10,985 nucleotides of DNA from Thermoprotei archaeon (GTDB lineage Archaea; Thermoproteota; Thermoprotei; Thermofilales; B20-G17): assembly GCA_003650785.1 (NCBI GenBank), contig QMRW01000034.1, forward strand, positions 1 through 10,985, written 5' to 3'. Positions 6,540 through 10,985 of this stretch are shown in pieces. The position numbers and the translations under genes are program-made. Each line of letters begins with the position of its first letter. The first letter of the stretch is position 1. Below the pieces are notes generated by a model that was not told where the DNA came from, did no database searches, and saw nothing but the letters and a program-made list of their open reading frames with translations.

Positions 6540-7157
6540 ATGGGGGAAACGATAGAAGAATGGGTACCTAGGACAAAACTAGGACAAATGGTGAAGGAGG
6601 GAAAAATAGCCTCAATAGATGAGATATTTGAACGTAATATACCGATAAAAGAAGTGGAGATAATAGACACACTACTACCGGACCTACAGCACGAAGTACT
6701 CAACATAAACCTTGTTCAGAGACAAACTGATGCGGGAGAGGTGAGCGCCTTCCAGGCACTTGTGGTAGTTGGTAACTTCAATGGCTACGTAGGTGTAGGT
6801 TTAGGTAAAGCTAGATTAGTGAGACAAGCCATAGAGAAGGCTATAGTGAATGCAAAGCTGAATGTAGTTCCTGTAAGAAGAGGATGTGGTAGTTGGGAGT
6901 GCTCATGTAATCTACCTCATAGCGTACCATTTAAAGTATGGGGAAAGAGTGGTAGTGTAGAAATATGGCTTCTTCCTGCACCGAGAGGAGTAGGACTAGT
7001 AGCTGGCGATACAGCTAAGGTAGTTTTAAAGTTCGCGGGTATAAAGGATGTATGGACGAAGACTCGAGGACATACGAGAGCTACCGTTAACTTTGCTAAA
7101 GCAACTTATAATGCATTAAGGAATACATACAAGATCAAATCTCTTAGAGAGTGGTAA
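6540..7157 (+). CDS. rpsE: 30S ribosomal protein uS5 (S5)
   Basis: Small-subunit protein uS5, at the mRNA entry side, involved in decoding fidelity. The 205-aa product begins MGETIEEWVPRTKLGQMVKEG, the usual archaeal N-terminus, then has the dsRNA-binding-like S5 domain (NFNGYVGVGLGKARLVRQAIEKA). The archaeal/eukaryotic stretch RRGCGSWECSC and the S5 C-terminal domain with LLPAPRGVGLVAGD and WTKTRGHTRATVNFAKAT follow. The frame stays open upstream to ATG 6441 and TTG 6408, but those have no ribosome binding site and TTG lies at or before the likely transcript start. ATG 6540 has GGTG upstream and matches family length. It is on the plus strand, opposite to the surrounding ribosomal genes, and followed by uL30 without a gap. 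Confidence 0.96.
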   Translation: MGETIEEWVPRTKLGQMVKEGKIASIDEIFERNIPIKEVEIIDTLLPDLQHEVLNINLVQRQTDAGEVSAFQALVVVGNFNGYVGVGLGKARLVRQAIEKAIVNAKLNVVPVRRGCGSWECSCNLPHSVPFKVWGKSGSVEIWLLPAPRGVGLVAGDTAKVVLKFAGIKDVWTKTRGHTRATVNFAKATYNALRNTYKIKSLREW

Positions 7158-7160
7158 GTG

Positions 7161-7631
7161 ATGTCCAGAAAACTATTAGTTATAAGACTCAGAGGACAGG
7201 TGGATCTACATCCTGATGTAAAGCATACACTTAAACTTTTAAGACTTCATAAGAAGTTTCACGCAGTACTTGTTGATGAGAGTCCATCGATCCTAGGGAT
7301 GTTAAGAAAGATATCAAACTATGTGACTTGGGGAGAAATAGACAAGGATACACTAGCAGTACTCCTAGAGAGGAGGGGTAGATTAAGCGGTAGAAGAAGA
7401 CTAACATTGGAATATGTACAAAAATTAGGCTTCCGTAACTTTAAGGAACTAGCAGAAGCAATACTCGATGGAAGGATTTCGATAAAGGATCTAAAAGAAC
7501 TAAAGCCTGTATTTAGACTTCATCCTCCATCGGGAGGCTTTAAATACACTATCAAGAAACGATTTGGTGCTGGAGGAGAACTAGGATATAGAGGCTCAGC
7601 AATTAACGAGCTAGTTAGGAGAATGGCCTAA
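7161..7631 (+). CDS. rpl30p: 50S ribosomal protein uL30 (L30, archaeal type)
   Basis: Large-subunit protein uL30, a small 23S rRNA binder. The 156-aa product is of the longer archaeal/eukaryotic form (bacterial L30 is about 60 aa). It opens with KLLVIRLRGQVDLHPDVKHTLKLLRLHKKFHAVLVDES and contains VTWGEIDKDTLAVLLERRGR. It ends with the conserved basic segment FRLHPPSGGFKYTIKKRFGAGGELGYRG. A GTG at 7158 directly after the uS5 stop would add one Met; ATG 7161 is preferred. Co-transcribed with uS5 on the plus strand. Its end faces uL18 across a 302-nt convergent spacer. Confidence 0.96.
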   Translation: MSRKLLVIRLRGQVDLHPDVKHTLKLLRLHKKFHAVLVDESPSILGMLRKISNYVTWGEIDKDTLAVLLERRGRLSGRRRLTLEYVQKLGFRNFKELAEAILDGRISIKDLKELKPVFRLHPPSGGFKYTIKKRFGAGGELGYRGSAINELVRRMA

Positions 7632-7651
7632 CATAACTGTTTCATCTACAA

Positions 7652-7665
7652 AACGTTTAAACGTT
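7652..7665. repeat. 14-bp perfect palindrome after uL30, with adjacent short direct repeat
   Basis: AACGTTTAAACGTT is a perfect inverted repeat 20 nt after the uL30 stop. It is followed by two copies of ATACTAAT with a 9-nt period (7667-7674 and 7676-7683). It could be a site for a dimeric DNA-binding protein, a weak terminator hairpin, or a relic of recombination. No role is proven. Confidence 0.6.
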
Positions 7666-7691
7666 AATACTAATTATACTAATATAAAGCT

Positions 7692-7916
7692 TCAGATTCT
7701 AGTTATTAAGCCAGTACGGGTATATGGAAATGCATTTAGAAGTTCCCGCTCATCCCAATTCTGTATCCATATTACTTCAGTCAAGGCCTACCATAATGGT
7801 GTATACCTCTTCCTAAACGTGGCTTTAAGCTCTATCCATTCATATACTCCCTCAGGTACTGTAGGGAATGTGGTGAAGAGTAAGAAACGAGGATGATATC
7901 GTAGGCATTTATAAAT
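7692..7916 (-). pseudogene. degraded ORF fragment in the uL30/uL18 convergent spacer
   Basis: One minus-strand frame stays open over 75 codons except for a single TAG at 7788-7790, and ends at TGA 7692-7694. It has no ATG, GTG or TTG start before the TAG. The conceptual product looks protein-like: FPTVPEGVYEWIELKATF in the first part, and ALTEVIWIQNWDERELLNAF after the TAG. It has several Trp and alternating charged/hydrophobic residues. I do not recognise the family. It occupies most of the 302-nt gene-free stretch 7632-7933, next to the inverted uS5-uL30 segment, so it may be the remnant of a gene or element left by the rearrangement. It could also be chance: the frame is short and the DNA is AT-rich. 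Confidence 0.3.
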
Positions 7917-7933
7917 TTATATAATCGAGAGCC

Positions 7934-8524
7934 TTAGGACAGTGACTGTACTATGTATTGCTTTACTTCTTTCACATGTTTTGGAAGATCTTCCGGGTTT
8001 AATCCACGTTTAAGATAGCCAGAAAATATACGCTCGTATACTAGGGGATCTCTTTCCTTAAGCAGTTCAGCAAATTTAGATATATGCAGTCCTTCTAATC
8101 TATCCTCAGAGGGGAAGATCTCGGGGCTATGAGGGACTTTAAGTCCTCCATCTATGGCTCCTTTAAGCACTGCAAAGACTCTAGAACCTTTAACCGGTCT
8201 ATGTAGGCCTATATCTACGATAGCTTCCTCCATTCCCATTTTCCTAGCTCTTAGACCTAGAATTAGGCCTGTTAGGTAAGCGGCTGGTGTGTTATTATAG
8301 TCACCTAACCACTTAAATCTTCTTAGTTCTGAGGAGTGTGCTGCTACGAGAACTTCATCACCCTGAGGCTTGGCTACTACTAGCTGAGCCAGTATATGCT
8401 TATTGGTCTTTCTGATAACTAATCTCGGCTTTCCAGAGAGAATATACTTTCTTCGCTTATAATAGTTAGTTAATCCCTTTCTTCTCCTTCTGAACATGAC
8501 TCTATATCTTCCTCCCCTGGCCAT
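7934..8524 (-). CDS. rplR: 50S ribosomal protein uL18 (L18, archaeal type)
   Basis: Large-subunit protein uL18, which binds 5S rRNA together with uL5 in the central protuberance. The 196-aa product has the archaeal/eukaryotic start MARGGRYRVMFRRRRKGLTNYYKRRKYI, then KPRLVIRKTNKHILAQLV. The 5S-binding core contains AAYLTGLILGLRARKMGMEEAIVDIGLHRPVKGSRVFAVLKGAIDGGL and a C-terminal extension (GLHISKFAELLKERDP...). Length fits archaeal L18 (about 190-200 aa). It follows eL19 after 10 nt and is last in this minus-strand run before the uS5-uL30 inversion. In the usual order uS5 would be the next gene on the same strand. Confidence 0.97.
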   Translation of the reverse strand: MARGGRYRVMFRRRRKGLTNYYKRRKYILSGKPRLVIRKTNKHILAQLVVAKPQGDEVLVAAHSSELRRFKWLGDYNNTPAAYLTGLILGLRARKMGMEEAIVDIGLHRPVKGSRVFAVLKGAIDGGLKVPHSPEIFPSEDRLEGLHISKFAELLKERDPLVYERIFSGYLKRGLNPEDLPKHVKEVKQYIVQSLS

Positions 8525-8534
8525 GATTATACCC

Positions 8535-8981
8535 CTATATTTTTCTCGCTAACTTATGCTCACTAATATACAACTTAAGGTGGGCTAGATTTCTGAATGC
8601 TCCACCTTTACACATTCTGTATAGCATTCTATAGGTTCTTTTGTCTATTATCTTTCTATCTCTAAGTATTCTCAGAAATTTTCTCTGTGCTCTTATTTTA
8701 GACATCCACTGTTCTTTTGGATTAGAACGAGGACCTTTCCTGCTACCACTTCCCCTTCTTCTTCCTCTTTTCCTCTTTTTATGTCTAAGTATTGCTCTAT
8801 GTCTGGAAACTCCTTTCTCAGGACGTTTTCTTATAATTCCTTCCTTTATTAACGATCTCACTTCCTCTTTTGTTATCACACGACTTACTCTATCTAGCTC
8901 ATTAGGATCTATCCATATACGAGTCACTCCAACACCAAGTATTTCAGCAGCGAGTCTTCTAACTCTATCAACAGCACTCAT
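8535..8981 (-). CDS. rpl19e: 50S ribosomal protein eL19 (L19e)
   Basis: Archaeal/eukaryotic-specific large-subunit protein eL19, which takes part in an intersubunit bridge. The 148-aa product shows RLAAEILGVGVTRIWIDPNELDRVSRVITKEEVRSLIKEG in the N-terminal helical part. A long basic linker follows (HKKRKRGRRRGSGSRKGPRSNPKEQW), then the C-terminal helix with FLRILRDRKIIDKRTYRMLYRMCKGGAFRNLAHLKLYI. Length is typical (about 150 aa). Five nucleotides separate it from eL32 upstream and 10 from uL18 downstream, so all three are almost certainly one transcript. Confidence 0.97.
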   Translation of the reverse strand: MSAVDRVRRLAAEILGVGVTRIWIDPNELDRVSRVITKEEVRSLIKEGIIRKRPEKGVSRHRAILRHKKRKRGRRRGSGSRKGPRSNPKEQWMSKIRAQRKFLRILRDRKIIDKRTYRMLYRMCKGGAFRNLAHLKLYISEHKLARKI

Positions 8982-8986
8982 CTAGA

Positions 8987-9400
8987 TCACCCTGGATTGA
9001 GTACTTTAATCCCCAATGCTTTAGCTCTCTCAAGTATTTGCTCACGCTTTCTCGCTCCTACAGTTGATGCTATTCTGATGGCTTCTCTAGCGGGATCTAT
9101 GAGCTCTAAGTCCGCTACGTTATGTACTATGACCTCCTTAAAACCTGAGGGATGTAAACCTCTAACAGGTCTCGGTTTTCTATATCCCACCTTGACCTTA
9201 GATGGAAATCCCTTTCTCTCAAGTCTGATCTTATTATCCAGTCCTCTAGGCTTTCTCCATATATCTTCATCGATTCTATTGAGTAGCCAGTAGTTCATTC
9301 TTGTGAACTTAGGCTTCTTTAATTTAATGCTCTCCTTTATTCTGAGTAGCCTCTTCTCTTCCTTGGTTAGTGAGGGTTTAATCTTCTTCCTCTCTTCCAT
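8987..9400 (-). CDS. rpl32e: 50S ribosomal protein eL32 (L32e)
   Basis: Archaeal/eukaryotic-specific large-subunit protein eL32. The 137-aa product (from ATG 9400) has a charged N-terminal region and then the family core: KKPKFTRMNYWLLNRIDEDIWRKPRGLDNKIRLERKG, VGYRKPRPVRGLHPSG and a C-terminal half ending with EQILERAKALGIKVLNPG. The frame extends upstream to a GTG at 9412 that touches the uS8 stop. The GGTGGTGG sequence there is better read as the ribosome binding site of ATG 9400. In most archaea uL6 lies between uS8 and eL32; here the two genes are directly adjacent with no room for uL6. Confidence 0.96.
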   Translation of the reverse strand: MEERKKIKPSLTKEEKRLLRIKESIKLKKPKFTRMNYWLLNRIDEDIWRKPRGLDNKIRLERKGFPSKVKVGYRKPRPVRGLHPSGFKEVIVHNVADLELIDPAREAIRIASTVGARKREQILERAKALGIKVLNPG

Positions 9401-9412
9401 ATATACCACCAC

Positions 9413-9805
9413 CTAGTATACATATGCCAGTAGTACTCCTCCTAAACCCTTCGCTATAGCTTCTCTATGACTCATTATACCCTCTGGTGTTGATACTATG
9501 AGTAGCCCCATCTCTCTCGATGGGAGGTACACTCTTTCCCATTTCTCATACTCATTTTTCTTAACGGAAAACCTAGGCTTTATTACACCGCATTTGTTTA
9601 TTCTTCCCAAGAGTTGTACTATAAACTTTCCCCCTCTTCCATCCTCGATATATTTTATCTCCCCTATGTAACCTGCTCTTTGGAGTATCATAAGAACCCT
9701 ACCGATAAGCTTAGATGCAGGATATATTAGGCACTCTCTATGACCTCTCATCTCATTATTCATTATTGTTGCTAGCGCATTAGCTAGAGTATCCATCATT
9801 ACCAT
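9413..9805 (-). CDS. rpsH: 30S ribosomal protein uS8 (S8)
   Basis: Small-subunit protein uS8, a primary 16S rRNA-binding protein of the platform. The 130-aa product starts VMMDTLANALATIMNNEMRGHRE, the normal archaeal N-terminus. It continues KLIGRVLMILQRAGYIGEIKYIEDGRGGKFIVQLLGRINKCGVIKPRF and ends with the RNA-binding signature REMGLLIVSTPEGIMSHREAIAKGLGGVLLAYVY. Length is typical (130 aa). Eleven nucleotides separate it from uS14, and GGTGATC provides the ribosome binding site. Downstream is eL32 instead of the expected uL6. Confidence 0.98.
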   Translation of the reverse strand: MVMMDTLANALATIMNNEMRGHRECLIYPASKLIGRVLMILQRAGYIGEIKYIEDGRGGKFIVQLLGRINKCGVIKPRFSVKKNEYEKWERVYLPSREMGLLIVSTPEGIMSHREAIAKGLGGVLLAYVY

Positions 9806-9816
9806 ACTCGATCACC

Positions 9817-9981
9817 TTACATGTACTTTTTGAAGCCTAATAAGGGTGCTACTTCCCTGAAACATCTTCTACATATATTTATTCCTCGAATTCTTATTAG
9901 AGCTTCATGAGTACCGCATCTTCTACATCTTCTCGAACCCTTTCCATATGTACGATGTTTAGGTGGCCTTATCTTACCCAT
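9817..9981 (-). CDS. rpsN: 30S ribosomal protein uS14, zinc-binding archaeal type
   Basis: Small-subunit head protein uS14. The ORF encodes 54 aa, starting MGKIRPPKHRTYGKGSRRC and ending LLGFKKYM. Two CxxC pairs (Cys19/Cys22 in CRRC, Cys37/Cys40 in CRRC) form the expected zinc ribbon. The spacing and 50-56-aa length fit archaeal S14. The ATG follows GGGGTAAAGCC. It lies just after a spacer with a TATA-like box and 11 nt before uS8, between uL5 and uS8 as in other archaea. Short genes of this size are easily missed. Confidence 0.95.
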   Translation of the reverse strand: MGKIRPPKHRTYGKGSRRCRRCGTHEALIRIRGINICRRCFREVAPLLGFKKYM

Positions 9982-10020
9982 GGCTTTACCCCTATACTCT
10001 TACTCTTGTCCTAACTGTGA

Positions 10021-10030
10021 TATTTAAATT
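10021..10030 (-). promoter_or_regulatory. probable TATA box for the uS14-uS8-eL32-eL19-uL18 run
   Basis: AATTTAAATA on the minus strand lies about 40-50 nt upstream of the uS14 ATG, in a 127-nt spacer between uL5 and uS14. Spacing fits an archaeal promoter with a start near 10000. The gap is larger than the spacing elsewhere in the run, which supports a separate transcription start. The evidence is motif and spacing only. Confidence 0.4.
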
Positions 10031-10108
10031 CCACCCTATCGAAGCACGTTCACTCATTGCTAGAGGTTTGTGGTATGAATTAATTCTACTTTGTACAAGT
10101 ATATTTAA

Positions 10109-10648
10109 TCACTCGTAGACAACTTTTACACCAAATACTTTCTCGAGAAATGCTATGCTTTCTTCTCTGGGAATAAGTCTGTGTTTCTTGCCTATCTTGT
10201 TTCTTTTTCTACGTCTTCTAGCTACTCTAAATCCTGGTCTCTCCAGAACTATGTTTACATCAAAACCGAAGATTCCCATTTCTGGATCGTATTTAGTTCC
10301 TGGAATGATTATATGTTCACTTATACCAAAGGAGATATTACCATAGTCATCTATGCTTCTAGCTTTTATGGTATAGTTTATGGCCTCGAAAACTCTTTTA
10401 AGGAACTCTACAGCTCTCCTACCTCTAAGAGTTACGACTGCTGCTATGTTTTCGCCTTTCCTTATGCCAAATTCCCTTATGGTTCTTTTGGCCTTTCTAA
10501 ATGAGGGTTTTTGCCCCGTCAGTTCCTCCAGTATTTTAGCAGCGTTTGCGAGTCTTTCACCAGAGGTTCCTACAGCCATATTGACTACTACTTTACCTAG
10601 CCTCACTGCTCTCATAGGATGATCCAGTACTAGTTCAGGTTGTGTCAT
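10109..10648 (-). CDS. rplE: 50S ribosomal protein uL5 (L5)
   Basis: Large-subunit protein uL5, which binds 5S rRNA and contacts P-site tRNA in the central protuberance. The 179-aa product shows MRAVRLGKVVVNMAVGTSGERLANAAKILEELTGQKPSFRKAKRTIREFGIRKGENIAAVVTLRG. The conserved DYGNISFGISEHIIIPGTKYDPEMGIFGFDVNIVLERPG follows, and an RRRRKRNKIGKKHRL basic segment typical of archaeal L5. The start ATG overlaps the eS4 stop as ATGA, with GGTGAG as ribosome binding site, so translation is likely coupled to eS4. It is followed by a 127-nt spacer rather than directly by uS14. Confidence 0.98.
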   Translation of the reverse strand: MTQPELVLDHPMRAVRLGKVVVNMAVGTSGERLANAAKILEELTGQKPSFRKAKRTIREFGIRKGENIAAVVTLRGRRAVEFLKRVFEAINYTIKARSIDDYGNISFGISEHIIIPGTKYDPEMGIFGFDVNIVLERPGFRVARRRRKRNKIGKKHRLIPREESIAFLEKVFGVKVVYE

Positions 10649-10985
10649 ACTTGCTCACCTGAGACAGTTATTAGGGGGGCATCTATACCGACTGGGAAGA
10701 TGTACTTCAGTACGGTGGAGAATTTATTACCACTGGGATCTTCTAACTCTACTAAGTAGTTTTTACGTTTGAATACCGGAGTTATAGACTTTACTTTACC
10801 TAATCTGCCTACGTTTCTTCCATCTATAACTACTACCATGGTGCCTATATCGAGCTTTATGTGATCTACTATGTTTTGATCGGGAATCTCTATCAGCACA
10901 GAGTCTAGAGTTCTATAAACATCCTCCTCAGGAGCCATAGGATTTGATACTCTAATGAGTATATTACGACCATCATGAAGATTTA
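10645..10985 (-). CDS. rps4e: 30S ribosomal protein eS4 (S4e), C-terminal part, truncated by window edge
   Basis: Archaeal/eukaryotic-specific small-subunit protein eS4. Only the C-terminal 112 codons are inside the window. The reading frame runs off the right edge with LHDGRNILIRVSNPMAPEEDVYRTL, so the ATG at 10938 is an internal Met and not a start. The C-terminal KOW-like domain is visible: GTMVVVIDGRNVGRLGKVKSITPVF followed by NYLVELEDPSGNKFSTVLKYIFPVG. The full archaeal protein is about 230-245 aa, so roughly half is missing to the right. Its TGA overlaps the uL5 ATG. Confidence 0.96.
   Translation of the reverse strand, partial: NLHDGRNILIRVSNPMAPEEDVYRTLDSVLIEIPDQNIVDHIKLDIGTMVVVIDGRNVGRLGKVKSITPVFKRKNYLVELEDPSGNKFSTVLKYIFPVGIDAPLITVSGEQV

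Noticed and set aside
6455..6706. 83-codon minus-strand ORF over the uS5 leader and start
   Set aside because: Covers the uS5 N-terminus in antisense. The product is Ser/Ile-rich without motifs, and it points into the uL15 promoter.
7726..7818. About 30-codon plus-strand ORF in the uL30/uL18 spacer
   Set aside because: Very short, no ribosome binding site, and overlaps the longer minus-strand relic.
8641..8985. 114-codon plus-strand ORF opposite eL19
   Set aside because: Leu/Ser/Phe-rich mirror of the Arg/Lys-rich eL19 gene. It resembles a membrane protein only because antisense of Lys/Arg codons gives Leu, Phe and Pro.
10155..10622. Three overlapping plus-strand ORFs opposite uL5
   Set aside because: Antisense to the fully conserved uL5 frame, with no ribosome binding sites and no recognisable domains.

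Overview
The window is a crenarchaeal (Thermoproteota) ribosomal protein supercluster. Four things point to a hyperthermophilic Thermoprotei lineage, probably Desulfurococcales-like: archaeal/eukaryotic-only proteins (eS4, eL19, eL32), a 10-TM SecY of the Sec61 type, Shine-Dalgarno signals of the GGTG/GAGGTGAT type just upstream of many starts, and AT-rich DNA with Arg/Lys-rich proteins. I cannot name the species from sequence alone.

Layout, read mostly on the minus strand from right to left: eS4 (5' part cut by the window edge), uL5, a 127-nt spacer with a likely promoter, uS14 (54 aa zinc protein), uS8, eL32, eL19 and uL18. Next comes a plus-strand island with uS5 and uL30. Its right flank is a 302-nt convergent spacer holding a degraded ORF and a 14-bp palindrome; its left flank is a divergent promoter region. 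The minus strand then resumes with uL15, secY, a 33-codon Lys-rich small ORF, a SPOUT-class rRNA methyltransferase, uL3, uL4, uL23, uL2 and uS19, whose stop lies 16 nt from the left edge.

The gene content is ordinary but the order is not. The usual archaeal order is (methyltransferase) L3-L4-L23-L2-S19-L22-...-L14-L24-S4e-L5-S14-S8-L6-L32e-L19e-L18-S5-L30-L15-secY. Here the end of the spc-type block (L15-secY) is joined directly upstream of the head of the S10-type block (methyltransferase-L3...). In addition, S5-L30 is inverted in place and L6 is missing from between S8 and L32e. The divergent uL15/uS5 promoters and the extra promoter before uS14 look like the regulatory consequences of this reshuffling.

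Functionally, the window encodes small- and large-subunit ribosomal proteins, the protein-conducting channel SecY, and an rRNA-modifying enzyme, largely in tightly spaced or overlapping genes. The least explained pieces are the small basic ORF between secY and the methyltransferase, and the debris next to the inverted S5-L30 segment.
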